Assembly (NCBI GenBank): GCA_043228905.1
Contig: JBHGNT010000018.1
Span: 10,478,001-10,542,000, forward strand
Reading direction: 5' to 3'
DNA length: 64,000 nucleotides
DNA from: Azolla caroliniana
Lineage: Eukaryota > Polypodiophyta
Shown here in pieces: positions 10,535 through 22,138 of the stretch. A model generated the notes under the pieces. The model was not told where the DNA came from, did not search any database, and was given only the letters and a program-made list of their open reading frames with translations. The number at the start of each line of letters is the position of its first letter. Position 1 is the first letter of the stretch. Position numbers and translations under genes: made by a program.

Positions 10535-11385
10535 TAATTCCCCCAAACCCTCAAACTAAGAAACCCAATATTTGCAAACCTAATCGACATATGGACTCTA
10601 ATTCAGCCATAAAAACTAGACAATAACATCACATACTCTTTTACGATTAATCATTTTCAAATTCCCTAGACATTCAACCTAAGAAACCCATAATTTATGA
10701 ACTTAATCACCATATAGAGTTCAATTCAGCAATAAAAGCAAGACAAATACATCACATACTCTTCCACAGTCAATAATTTTTGGATTCCCTTAACCCTCAG
10801 GCTAAGAAACCCATAATTTGTGAACCTAATCGACATATGGAGTCTAATTCAGCCATAAAAACAAGACAAATACATCACATACTCTTTCACATTCAATAAT
10901 TTTCAAATTCCCTTAACCCTCAGATTAAGAAACCTATAATTTAGGAACCTAATCGATGTATGAACTCTAATTCAGCCATAAAAACAAGACCAATACACCA
11001 TATACTCTTCCACAATCAATAATCTTTGAATTCCCTAAACCCACGGACTAAGACACCCATAATTTGTAAACCTAATTGATATATGGACTCTAATTCGGCC
11101 ATAAAAACCAAACGAATACATAACAAACTCTTCTACAATCAATTATTTTTCATTTCCCTAAACCTCGATCTAAGAAACCTATAATTTATGAACCTAATCA
11201 CCATATGGACTCCAATTCAACAATTAAAACAAGACAAATACATCGTTTACTCTTCCATAGTCAATAATTTTCGAATTCCCTAAACCCTATCTGATTAAGC
11301 AATAAAAATAAGACACATGCATCACATACTCTTCCACATCCAATTATTTTTTAGTTCCCTAAACCCTCGGTCTTAGAAAACCTAG
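10535..11385 (-). repeat. Tandem array, unit about 123 bp, about seven copies
   Basis: The anchor taagaaacc (or a close variant) recurs at 10557, 10680, 10803, 10926, 11049 and 11171, which is a step of 123,123,123,123,122. A seventh copy with an internal deletion follows near 11290-11380. Each unit also holds an 'acatcacatactctt' like segment and a 'ttcagccataaaaa' like segment. The array lies directly upstream of the transposase start, between it and the presumed terminus. Confidence 0.9.
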
Positions 11386-11609
11386 AAATGCACAGACAAT
11401 CTACGTACCCGGAGAAGATGATAGGAGCACAAATAGTGTGTTGAGAAGAGATAAGGTGAAGAAATAGTATTCTATGCAGTTGCGCGTGATCAATGAAGAA
11501 GCAAACAGGGTTTGATCAGTGGCTGTTGGGGCTACACTCTCTAAAATGTGCAGACAAAACAAAATTTGGGGAAAAAAAAATTGTGTGTAAAAAGCCCTAA
11601 GTACGCAGC

Positions 11610-11659
11610 TCGGTTAAGTATGCACTTCTTCCTTGCGTTCAAAGTGCGTAGTTAACCGA
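11610..11659. repeat. 18-bp inverted repeat near transposon end
   Basis: tcggttaagtatgcactt (11610-11627) pairs with aagtgcgtagttaaccga (11642-11659), 16 of 18 positions, with a 14-base loop. The outer arm lies next to the presumed CAGT terminus. Confidence 0.75.
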
Positions 11660-11671
11660 ATGTTTACTGTA

Positions 11672-11937
11672 TAAATGGGTGTAATGTATGTATATACATA
11701 TTCATGGACGTAATATTTGAAGAATGTAGGTATATATGGATGCATGCATATGTATGTATGTATGTATGTATGTTACTTCAAATTTGAGTATTGTTTGCAT
11801 AATATATTCTTTACTACCTCATTGAAATATCTAATATTTCATGGGCTTATGTAAAAAAAAAATTCCAACATAATTGAGAATACCCTTATGTAAATATATT
11901 TTCAAATCTTTATTAATACCCTTATATATATTATATT
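11672..11937. repeat. AT-rich spacer with (TATG)n microsatellite
   Basis: No gene is seen. The stretch holds a TATG run at about 11749-11774 and AT-rich sequence up to the truncated start of Copia-C. Confidence 0.7.
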
Positions 11938-13815
11938 ATGTATCTCGGTTACGGAACCGATGGGAACTTTGGTTACCGGCTATGGGACCCTGAGAACCGG
12001 AAACTAATCCGGAGCAGTGACGTAGTTTTCAATAAAGACTCTATCTTCTCTCAGCAGCACCAGCAGAAAATAGTTGGTAAAAAGGTATCCTTCAAAGACG
12101 ACAAAGACTCAGAGATTCGACAAACAGTCGAACTCGACCAAGCCGACAACATACCTACCGACTCTGAATCGGTAGGAAGTCCACTAGTCGAACTCGAAAA
12201 CAAAGCCATCAAAGACAGAGCCGATTTGACAAGAGTCGAAGAAGGCAAAGTTAACAAGATGCGAGTAGGACACAAAACCGAGTCGACAAAGTCCATAGGG
12301 GAGGACAACGTGACACCACCGAAATCCCGACTTGGGAGCGGGTCACCTAACAAGACTCCTAACACAAATGGTTCAACAAATACCGATCACCCAGCAGAGT
12401 CAATCGAAGAATCCGAACTACTTATCTCGGCACCTAGGAGATCTGGATGAGCTCGAAGGCCAACAGAGTTTTTTCAACCGGGCCTCGACTATGTCAACTA
12501 CACCGATGCGGGCAAACCAAGCACTTATGAAGAAGCCATGTCCGTAACGGACGTTGAAACATGGCTACAAGCCATGAAATCCGAAATGGACTCCATTCAC
12601 AAGAATCTGACATGGGAGTTGGTCAAACTACCAGCTGGAAGGAAACCGCTACCTTGCAAATGGGTTTTCCGATACAAATATGTATCTGACTCAGAGAAAC
12701 CCAAATACAAAGCTCGGCTTGTCACGAAAGGTTTCAAACAAGAACACGGGGTCGACTACGACGAGATATTCTCACCAGTAGTCAAGACGACCACCCTCCG
12801 ACTCCTACTAGGAGTTGTAGCAACAAAAGACTTGGATCTCAAGCAAATGGATGTAAAGACGGCATTCCTACACGGAGATATGGAAGAAGAAATTTACATG
12901 TCTCAACCGGCAGGCTTCACAGTGACAAGGAAGAAAAGTCACCTCGTATTTCGATTGAAGAAAAGTCTCTATGGCTTGAAACAAGCACCAAGGATGTGGT
13001 ACTAGAAGTTCGACTCTTACATCAAGCAACTTGGATACCGCCGATTCGACTCCGACCCATGTATGTATGTTCGGAAACTCGCCAATAAGTCTAGGATTTA
13101 CCTGATCCTATATGTCGACGACATGCTAATCGCAGGAAGCAATCAAGCAGAGATCGGAAAGTTGAAGCAGAGCCTGCATGACAAGTTTGCGATGACGGAA
13201 CTCATACAAGCCCATCACATACTAGGTATGAGATATTGAGCGAAATCGGACAACCAAGACTCTCCGACTCTCCTAGTTCGACTATATCGGGAAGGTGTTG
13301 AGGCACTTCAACATGAAGAATGCGAAGCCAGCACCAATACCGCTTCCAACGTCGATCCGACTATCAGACAGAAACTCTCCTTCAACGGACAAGGAGAGAG
13401 AGCTTAATGGAAAGATGCTTTGTGCATTAGTCGTAGGAATTATCATGTACACAATGGTGGCGAGCTGACCCGACCTAGCCTATGTCATAGGAATGGTCAG
13501 CTGGTACATGTCAAACCCAGGACGGAAGCATTGGGAGGCCGTCAAGCACATCTTCAGGTACTTGAGAGGGACCAATGATACACAGCTGACTTTCGATTTG
13601 ACAACCTCACCCGAAGTCGAAGGCTACACTAACTCCAACCATGCCGGAAATACGGACAATCGGAAGTCAACATCAGGCTATATTTTCACCTATGGTGGCG
13701 ATGCGATAACATGGAGGTCGAAGCTTCAAGAGTACATGGCCTTGTCGACCACAGAGGCCGAGTACATAGCAGTATCGGAGGCAGCGAAGCGATTTGGCTG
13801 CACTGACTATCTGCC
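11938..13815 (+). pseudogene. Copia-C integrase tail, reverse transcriptase and RNase H, degenerate
   Basis: The fragment opens in the region after the integrase core (YLGYGTDGNFGYRLWDPENRK), typical of Ty1/Copia. A frame change near 12450-12540 leads to the reverse transcriptase (WELVKLPAG, CKWVFRYKY, VDYDEIFSPVVK, SLYGLKQAP, LYVDDMLIAG at about 13110). A TAG at 13003-13005 and several later stops follow. RNase H is recognisable (RKSTSGYIF, STTEAEY, 13650-13790) and ends in a frameshift after AAK. Gag, protease and most of the integrase are missing. Its 3' terminal part is probably the piece at 16118-16710. Confidence 0.85.
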
Positions 13816-14873
13816 AACTTCTCATACCTATCAATGTTAGCAAACATACATTGTCGATTCCCACGATCCTGCATGCGTTGTCATTCCCCATCTTCACATA
13901 GTCATAGTCGTCGGTTGTATACAATGAGAAGCATTCTCTATTGGGGGTTAGGTGAAACGACTCATCGAAATTGACCACCCATATCGATTCTTCTCCAGCG
14001 AGGTTTATATCATTTTGTTCACTGATGAATAGTAGTTCCTCCTCAATCAAGGCGATAGCTGAGGTGGTCATGTTAATAAAATCTTTTTCGGTTCAACACC
14101 TTTAGCTCCCCCTTTGTCCTTTCGATTGTGCCGATAGTTCTTCTAGAAGTGCCCCAACTTCCCACAGTAGAAGCACATGAGCCTTCCCTTCGACTTCGAC
14201 CTCGGTCTAGACCTGTCCCTGTTCTGCAGACTTCTCTGCATGCCCCTTTCTCGGTTGTAGTCACCTTCTGTGACTAGGGCCTTATGATCAGAGACGGACT
14301 CTCTGTCCTTTTGGCGAGCTTCTTCATTCAGTTAGCTCAACTTTACCATCTCAAGATAAAGTTGCTTCCCTTGTGGTCCGGTGGTACCCAAGGTAATCAC
14401 GAGCGTCTCGTAGTTGTCCGGAAGGGATCCAACAGAAACAATGCCAATACCTCGTCGGTCAGAGGTACTTGCAGAGAGGTGGTCTGGTTTATTAATCCTT
14501 AGAAGGCGTCCAGGTGCTCAACCGTGCTTGAGCCATCCTGATATCTCAATCTGACGATCTTCTTGAAGGTGGAGACTTTGTTTACGGCATTCTTGTTCTT
14601 GAACATGAACCCGATCTTCGTCCAAAGTAAGTCAGTGTCTGCCTCTTTATCAAAGTTATTTTATAGACTCATGTCTATAAAACACTTTATGTATGTTGTT
14701 TCCTTCAGATGCATGACTTCCCAGGTCGATGCATCGATCTTGTCAGGCTTGCTCTTCCCGAACTATACTAGCAGCCATAGGTCTTTGCATACAAGCATGT
14801 CCCTCATCTTCGACTTCCAAACTGAGTAGTTGGAGTCGGTTAGCTTGAACATTCCACTGAATGAGTCATCCAT
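13816..14873 (-). pseudogene. Copia-D gag and protease start, degenerate
   Basis: Translation starts at the ATG at 14873 (MDDSFSGMFKLTDSNYSVWKS), a Copia gag of the same type as Copia-G at 22109. Stops and shifts are frequent: a TAG after SL near 14664, a knuckle remnant (CFYCGKLGHF) near 14170, and a protease remnant (FHLTPNRECFSLYTT, 13930-13990) with the DSGAS site decayed to NFDES. The sequence ends against Copia-C near 13815-13830. Confidence 0.8.
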
Positions 14874-14903
14874 ATTCCGTTATTTGAAAGTTAGAAACCT
14901 TCG

Positions 14904-14915
14904 CTCTAATACCAC
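14904..14915 (-). promoter_or_regulatory. Copia-D primer-binding site
   Basis: The minus strand reads TGGTATTAGAGC, one base off the TGGTATCAGAGC site for initiator-Met tRNA, 3 bases after the LTR end. Confidence 0.75.
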
Positions 14916-14918
14916 TTT

Positions 14919-16117
14919 GTTGAATATGGGATCGGCCACAACCAATTACCAAGCACAAACGCGAAAGACAGAAAATTGAAATAACAGAAGATAATGCACT
15001 AACACAAAGACACAAGATATTAACGTGAAAACCCTAAAATGGGGAAAACCACAGGAGCCCACAGACTCCGAACAGAATCACTATATCGAGAGGAAATACA
15101 TAAATAAGAATCTCACGGCAATGAACTTGAGTTCTTCTTCGTCTGATAGACTGCTGCTGTGAAAGTGTTTTTAGAATTCAAGGTATTGAAGTCTACAAAA
15201 ATATAAGGTATGGAGCATTCACACCCGAAGGCCAAGAACACGAGCTAAGGTTTCAAGTATAAGTCAAACTAAAAGCAAGAAAGATGGAGAAAAGTAAAAG
15301 AAGGAAAAAGCAGACCACCAAAAAGCAGTCAGAAACAAACGCTCATAACTCTCTCGTTTGACACCCAAATATCACGTGTAAATATGGGTTAGAAAGCTTA
15401 TGACGAGAGCTATCCGTAGCTTTTTAAAACTCTAAATTGGGAGCATGGAGGAGGGAGATATGATGATTAGAAGATCGTTGTGTCATAGCTAAGAATAGGA
15501 GATGGAAAAGCTCTAATAAAAGCGTGGAAAAGAAAGCAAGCGAAACTTATCTACTAGAGGAGAACTTCATATAAAGCAAGAAGAGTGAGGTGGTGAGGAG
15601 GGCTTTTTTCTTGTGGTGTTTTTCTTGCCTATTCATGTAGTGCTTTTTTCTAGTGATCAATTCATCCTTGTAGGCTTGAGTTTATGTATCTTCTTTCTCT
15701 TGTTTCTATGATCATCACTCCTTATTAATATATCTTTGTAGATTTGGGTTTCTATATCTTCCTTCTCTCTCTTTTCTATCATCATCTCTCTTTTCAGCTG
15801 CAAAGTTACAACTCTTTCACACACACTCTCACTACACTCTTATGCATAGTAATGATTCTTTTCTTTAAATACGTGCCCTAACTATATTTATACTCATGTA
15901 CATATATGACTATTTACAAATATAGCCCAGTCGGATTCGGATGATTCGGCTAATAGCCAAATCGGTTATCGATCGATTTGTCGGTTAGTTGATTTTTTGG
16001 CCTCGACTGAGTTAGTTATTGACTGATTCAGGTTATCCCTTCAGTCAATACTTAATCAACTCAATCTGATCTGGCTCGTGTTTTCTTCCCATTCAGATGG
16101 AACTATTTCCTGACACT
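14919..16117 (-). repeat. 5' LTR of Copia-D
   Basis: The inferred LTR runs on the minus strand from TGTCAGGAAATAG (16117) to ...TTCAACA (14919), about 1.2 kb. Position beside the primer site and the TG...CA ends support it. There is no second copy in the window, so the outer boundary is less sure. I see no gene inside. Confidence 0.65.
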
Positions 16118-16710
16118 TAGAAGGGCCTAACGAGCGGACAAGCCAAGCAGACGAGTCAAGATGTGTCGGACATGAGGGGTCGTGGGATGCGGAACTGTAT
16201 TGGGCGTGGAGCGCGAGCCAAGTGGGAGGACACTAGGAGGAGTCGGTTGCAAGGACCGGCTACATCTGCCACGACGGATCGACCTCAAGTTGAGCTTGAG
16301 GGGGAGTGTTGAGCGAGCAAGCTCAACATGGGCCAGACCGGTTGGAAAAGTAGGTAGGACAGACCGGAATCGATATAGTTGGCTAGGCCCACTTAGGCTG
16401 ATAAGCCTAAGCTCCGAACTGGGTTCTAGATCGGTTGAAGAAGCCGGATACCAGATCTGGATAATGAAGTGGTTGCGAATGTCGTTTGAAACGTCACATA
16501 TGCCGAGTAGAACTATTTTATTAAAATAGGTCCAACGTAGGAAATCAGTGCCATGTGCTATTTTAAGAACATTGAAGTACATGTTAGTACTTCTTAATGG
16601 CCCTCACAAAAGGGCTTGTATATATAAAGTGCACATAAGCACTATGAAATGTACTGAGTGTTTTTGGAGTATCCAATAATGGAATTTTTTATTGTCTACT
16701 CTCTCTCTCT
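16118..16710 (+). mobile_element. Copia 3' terminus: polypurine tract and LTR (probably Copia-C)
   Basis: A polypurine tract (gagggggag, 16299-16306) precedes TGTTGAGCGAGC at 16307, the classic Copia 3' junction. The LTR has a TATA-like box (gtatatataaagtg, 16616-16629) and reaches at least the CT-rich run near 16700, where LINE-E begins. Orientation matches Copia-C, and Copia-D lies between them, so this is most simply the other half of Copia-C, with some sequence lost. Confidence 0.65.
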
Positions 16711-16712
16711 CT

Positions 16713-17508
16713 CTTTTCTTTTTTTCTTTTTTTCGTAAATCAATGTTTTGTTATTAAAACAAGGTGATAATACAACCCTTGCTATCTTCACTACATCATG
16801 AGTAGTGATAATGCATGGGAAACCCTCTCAAGTGTTGCAAAACTAGATGGCATACCTCTATCTCCTCTCGGGACAATGTCCCCAAACAACATAGTTGCGA
16901 AAATTGCCACATCAATTTCCCTTTCATCCTACGAAGTTGTTGTGTTACCCCATGAAGTCCATCAAACAAGAACCCATTTCTCATGGTCCAATTAAACCAC
17001 ATCCCCCAATACCTAAGGTAGTCAAACACGACCTTATATGATGGTGCAGGCATGCCTTTATTGTCATCAATAAAAACCTAGTTAAAAGGTGACAAAATAT
17101 TGCTTGTTCTCGATGCCCAAATTTGTGATATAACCACCCAAATGGCTTTAGCAACCAGACATGTAATGAACCTATGTTTGGCATCTTCCTCAACCACCGT
17201 GCAAAAAAAACATGTTCCATTTGAAATATTTCGCCGTTTTAAAGCCATCGCCAAAGGCAACCCACCAACAATCACACGCCAAAGAAACACCTTAGCACGA
17301 AACGGAAGATGAGACTGCCATCCTGCATCCAAAACTCTACTCCACCACTTTGCATGTCGAGTAATATACCATGTGTTCCAGATAACCAAGCGACATCTTC
17401 CCAACTCATACTCAATCATATGATCCTCTAAATTTAGCAATGCAACTCCCCCTAACCATTTTGGAGTACAAATATTGTTCGATGATACCCAACTCATACT
17501 CAATCTTG

Positions 17509-17564
<56 letters not shown>

Positions 17565-17640
17565 ACTCTGTGTTTTGTGTTAATGAAACTGTTCATCTTC
17601 CAGATAACCAAGCGACTATCGATTCAAAAGTTTCCATATA
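16713..17640 (-). pseudogene. LINE-E, 3' end of a non-LTR retrotransposon
   Basis: The minus frame 17611 to 17078 carries the zinc-binding region that follows LINE reverse transcriptases in plants: FRAKVFLWRVIVGGLPLA, then C-x2-C (CFFC), then HRFITC. A further frame (17053-16796) continues the tail (WFNWTMRNGFLFDG). A T-rich run at 16713-16736 would be the poly(A) tail on the minus strand. The reverse transcriptase core is absent. Confidence 0.7.
17511..17560. repeat. (TC)25 microsatellite
   Basis: A pure TC run inside the LINE-E fragment; reading through it gives a meaningless Arg-Glu or Leu-Ser repeat. Confidence 0.95.
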
Positions 17641-17777
17641 TTGTAAATCTTTACAAGAATTAACTTCGATCTCGTGTTGGTCTTTAAACAAATAATTTTT
17701 GTGCCTACCACCTTTGATGGTCCATCATTTCCCATCTTCACAACTCCAAAATCACCTGAAGTATAAGAACTAAAAAA

Positions 17778-18364
17778 TGACGAGGATTAGCGCGGAATAT
17801 TGCTCGGCCACAACCGAGTCTTGAACACTTCGATGAGAATGGAGAACACAGAAATGAGAACTAAAGAGTGAACACAAGATGTTTACATGGAAAACCCTAA
17901 TAGGGAAAAACCACAGGAGCCCACAGACTCCGAACTATCACTATGAAGAGAAGGGGTACAATCAGAGACTCGTAGGCAATGACCTCGAGCTCAGTTTCTT
18001 CGCCAACCAGCGGTTACAACAGAGTATCGCTCTGTATCTCTCTCTCTCCCTCTCTGTCGCTCTCTTCTGTACAACAGTTACAACAACTATACTTCACACC
18101 CTCCAAAGTGATTGCCTTAAGTCATATTTATACTTATATGAACGTAGGGCTATTTACAAATATAGCCTCAATAGGCTTACTCAAAACATATTCTCTTCCG
18201 GTTCTCACCGGCTCTCTTCCAATTCTCACCGGGTCTCCTCTGGTTCTCATCGGCTCTCTTCCAGTTCTCACCAGGTCTCCTCCGGTTTCCGAATCTCTTC
18301 CGGTTCTCACCGGGTTCTCTTTATTCATCACCAGATCCCATCCGGAGAGACCAATTTCCCAACA
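17778..18364 (-). repeat. 3' LTR of Copia-G
   Basis: 587 bases, TGTTGGGAAATTGG... to ...CTCGTCA on the minus strand. It matches the split 5' LTR over the shared parts with scattered changes. Its first 170 bases contain an extra run of 17-18-bp units (ctcaccgggtctcctccggtt type, 18196-18320) that is shorter in the 5' LTR. Confidence 0.9.
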
Positions 18365-18375
18365 ATCTCCCCCTT

Positions 18376-21300
18376 CACTCCGGCATGGGATATCTTGTCA
18401 GCCTGATCTGCATTCGACATGCATCCACCTTGTCGGTTGTCATGACCTTGGTTAGCATGTCTGACCCGTTCTCCTCCATGTAGATCTTCGTCAGCACGAA
18501 CTCTTGATCTTCTACTCTCTCCCGGATCTAGTGGTACCTCCGCTAGATATGTTTCGTCCAGGAATGCTAGGCCACATTCTTTGCAAGGTGGATGGCACTT
18601 TGACTGTCGCAATAGAGCCGGTATTCCTCCTGTTGGATCCCTAGCTCTCCAATGAAGTCCTTCATCTAGATTATCTCCTTGCCGGCTTCTACAGCTGCCA
18701 TGTACTCCGCCTCCATGGTTGACAATGCAACCGTCTTCTGCAGCCTTGACTACCATGAAACAGCTCCCCCTGCATACGTCATGACATATCCGGATGTAGA
18801 CCGGCTGGTATCTGCATCAGCCGACATATCCGAATCCGTGAATACGTCAAGTTGGAGATTACCGGAGCCAAACCGGAGGCACATACTCGAAGTGCCTTTC
18901 AGATACCGGAGTATCCACTTGACCGTGTTCCAATGCTCTTTGTCGGGATTGCTCATGAACCGGCTCACCTCTCCGACAGCATATCCGATATCCAGCCGGG
19001 TACATACCATCGCGTACATCAAGCTCCCGACGGCAGAGGCATATGGGATCTTCATCATATCCATCTTCTCCGCTTTTGTCCTCAGGCTTTGTTTTGCGGA
19101 TAACTTGCAATTTGCCGGAAGTGTCGATCCGACCAATTTCGCCTCCGACATGTTGAACCGTTGAAGCACCTTTGTTACATACTTCTCCTATGACAGCCAC
19201 AACAGCTTCTTCGACCAGTCCCGGATGATGTGCATTCCCAATGTCTGTCTTGCCGGCCCCAATTCTTTCATTGAGAAGGTCCGGTTCTGAGCCTTCTTCA
19301 GCATCCGAATCTTGCCTTGGTCTCGTCCGACGATCAGCATATCATCCACATACAGGAGGAGTATCAGGAAATCTCCTCCATGAAATTTCTTCACAAACAC
19401 GCAGTGATCGGTCTGCGTCTTGTGGTACCCTTGGTCGGTCATGAAGGAGTCGAACTTCCGGTACCATTGCCAGGGAGCTTGCTTCAATCCGTATAAGCTC
19501 TTCTTCAACCGACACACCAGGTGCTCCTTCCCTTTCTTCTCAAATCCTTCCGCTTGATGCATGTAGATCTCCTCTTCGAGGTCACCATGGAGGAATGTCA
19601 TCTTCATGTCCAACTGCTCTACCTCGAGGTCCATGCTTGCCGCTATGCCCAATACCGTCCGGATGGATGTCATCTTTACTACCGGGGCAAAGATCTCATC
19701 GAAGTTCACTCCTTTCTTCTGCTGGAAGCCCTTCACCACGATTTGGGCCTTATACCTTGGTGGATTTCCGGCATCTCCCAGTTTCAGCTTGTACACCCAC
19801 TTGTTCCGGAGTGCCCTCTTTTCTTTCGGCAACTCCGTCAGTTCATACGTGTGGTTCTCATGCAAGGAATCCATCTCATCCTCCATGGCACTCAACCATT
19901 TGCGGTTGTGGGTGTCTCTCTTTGCTTCTTCGAGGCTTTCCGGCTCCCCCTCATCAGTTAGCAACACATGCTCTGCATCCGAAAATCTCCGGAGGGCTCT
20001 TCTCTCTCAGAGAGGATATTTCCGTCCCTGGTTTCTGACTGTCGGTTCCTCCGTTCATTCCTCATCCAAATCCGATTTGGGATCTTGTCCGGTTCCGGTG
20101 TCTTCTTCTTCTTCTTCGGTCAGTTCGGTTTCTTGTCCGTATCCGGCCGGTTCGTCAAGTGTCATCCGGTTACCGGCTAGCATCCGGTTTTCAACCAGGT
20201 AAGTCCTTGTGTCCTCGGGCCGGTTTTCATTGAATGATCTGGCATTCATCACCTTCTTCTCCAACTTCCAGTCGGCAATGGTCCTGTCTTTCATGAAGAC
20301 TATGTCCCAACTCCGGAACACCTTCTTGTCGACAAGATCCCACATCCGATAACCGAACTCATCATCGTCGTATCCAAGGAATATGCATGGCCTTCGGCAC
20401 AGTAAACTCGAGCCGGATTCCCTTCGACCGGCAGTACTCCTCGAACCGTTATCTACTTGAACCACATTCAGCTTCCAGCCGGTTTCTCTTTCCACTCTCG
20501 CGTGGAGCTCCTTGAAGACGGATAGCACCAAATCCTTCGTCTTGAATGGTGAGACCCACAGCTCCCGGTTGTGGTCATCTATGAACGTCACAAAGTACTG
20601 CGATCCGGCATGTGACTTCGTGTCCACTTGACACACCTCGGTATGCACCAGCTCTAGTGGTGCATTCCATCTCATCGGTGGTCTTGACCGGAAGGAGGTT
20701 CAGTTTTTCTTGCCGGCCAAGCAATCGTTGCACTTCTCAAGTTGCACGTCCTTCACCGGAATGAGGTTGTCTTCGGCAAGCCTCTTCATCCCCTTCTCAC
20801 TCATGTGACACAGTCTTTGTGCCACAGCTCACCTGCAGTGTCGGATGCTACGTTCACTTCTTCCCGGCATATCCAGGCATTCATTAAGTATAGTGTGTTG
20901 ATCTTCCGGGCTCGAGCCACTATCAAGCTTCCCTTGCTGAATTTCATAACACCGTTCCGGATGCTACCCGTGTAGCCTTCATCATCTAGCCCACCGGCTA
21001 ATATCAGGTTCAGTGGAACCTCCGGAACGTGTCGGAGATCCTTCAACAACAATTTGCATACGGTTGATGTCATCAACAACACATCTCCTATGCCGATAAT
21101 TTGGCATGTACCTTCATTCCCCATCCGGACACAACCATGATCACCAGTTGTGTAGGATGAGAAGCATTTCCTATCAAGTGTCAGATGGAACGACGCTCCG
21201 GAATCGACAACCCCTCTTGTCTCGTCGCCGACAAGGTTTAACTCATTCTCTTCGGTAATCAACATCAATTCTTCTTCATTTGTCACGATCGCCGACGTTC

Positions 21301-22109
21301 CCTTCCGATCCGGGCCTCTCCGGTCCGAATCGTTTCAATCCGAACTCTTCTTCAAATTGGTGGTGCCGGTTTCTTTCTCTTTCTGGAAATGCCGACAGTT
21401 CTTCTGGAAGTGCCCTGGCTTCCCACAGTAGAAGCAAGTAGGCCTCCCCCTTGACTTCGACCTCGTCCCCGACTTGTCCCAGTTTTGGGGACTCCGATAC
21501 CGGCCTCTTCCCCAATTGTGGTCATCTTCTATGACCAAGGCCTTCAAATCGGTTCCAGTCCTTCCAGCGAGCTTCTTCATCTAGCAAGCTTGATTTTACC
21601 CTTGCTATGGACAACTATTTTCCTTCTGGCCCAGCGTTGCCCAATGTGACAACTAACGTCTCCTAGCTATCTTGGAGGGAACCGAGCAGGATCAATGCTA
21701 GTACCTCATTGGCGAGAGGTACTTCCAATGAGGTTGCTTGATGTATCAGCCCCTTGAAGGCACTCATGTGCTCCGCCATCTAAAGCCTCACTAGCTTCCA
21801 GAATACCGAAACCCAATTAACGGCATTCTTATTCTGGAACATGATGTCGATCTTCTCCCAAAGTTCATGAGCCTTGCTCTCTTCATTGAAGTTGTTGTAC
21901 AGACTCATGTTGATGAAGCACCGGATGTATGTCATCGTCTTCATGTGCATCACCTCCCACACTGTGGCGTCGATCTTATCCGGTCTCTTGTCCCCAAACT
22001 GAACCAGCAACCAAAGATCTTTGACCAGCAACATATCCCGCATCTTCGACTTCCACACTGAGTAGTTGGAGTCGGTGAGCTTGAACATGCCACCGAATGA
22101 TTCTTCCAT
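18376..22109 (-). pseudogene. Copia-G gag-pol, degenerate
   Basis: Reading down from ATG 22109: gag (MEESFGGMFKLTDSNYSVW) to a stop at 21780; a CCHC knuckle (CFYCGKPGHFQKNC, about 21425); protease (VDSGASFHLT, about 21200); integrase start (ELVHTEVCQVDTKSHAGSQYFVTF, about 20640) with an internal deletion near 20430 joining the VDNGS site to the IFLGYDDDEFGY tail; reverse transcriptase 19967-19188 (NKWVYKLKLGD, YVDDMLIVG); a last part from 19169 (MYAMVCTRLDIGYAVGEVSRFM, RNase H with TDSD and SRSTSGYVM). At least five frame breaks. Without the integrase core it cannot move by itself. Confidence 0.88.
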
Positions 22110-22123
22110 TTCCCGTGTTGTTC

Positions 22124-22135
22124 ACTCTGATACCA
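22124..22135 (-). promoter_or_regulatory. Copia-G primer-binding site
   Basis: TGGTATCAGAGT on the minus strand, 3 bases after the LTR end; initiator-Met tRNA type. Confidence 0.85.
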
Positions 22136-22138
22136 GTT

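Larger units (their letters stand above)
9638..11669 (-). mobile_element. Pogo-like DNA transposon, 5' part
   Basis: On the minus strand the element would begin at 11669 with CAGTAAACATTCGG, preceded by TA (11670-11671). A CAGT start and TA target are typical of pogo/Tigger elements. Then come a hairpin (11610-11659), a 123-bp tandem array, and the transposase. The opposite terminal repeat is not in the window because Gypsy-B1 interrupts the element, so the terminus is inferred from one side only. Confidence 0.6.

Noticed and set aside
10535-11385. CRISPR-like array
   Set aside because: Units are 123 bases, contiguous and diverged, with no short constant repeat and variable spacers; this is a eukaryotic minisatellite.
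17879-18455. Forward ORFs rich in Ser/Leu and Gly-Ser-His repeats (also at 33448-33951)
   Set aside because: They read through the Copia-G LTR minisatellite and CT run.
19595-20202. Forward ORFs of 147-198 codons
   Set aside because: Antisense to the Copia-G reverse transcriptase and integrase tail.
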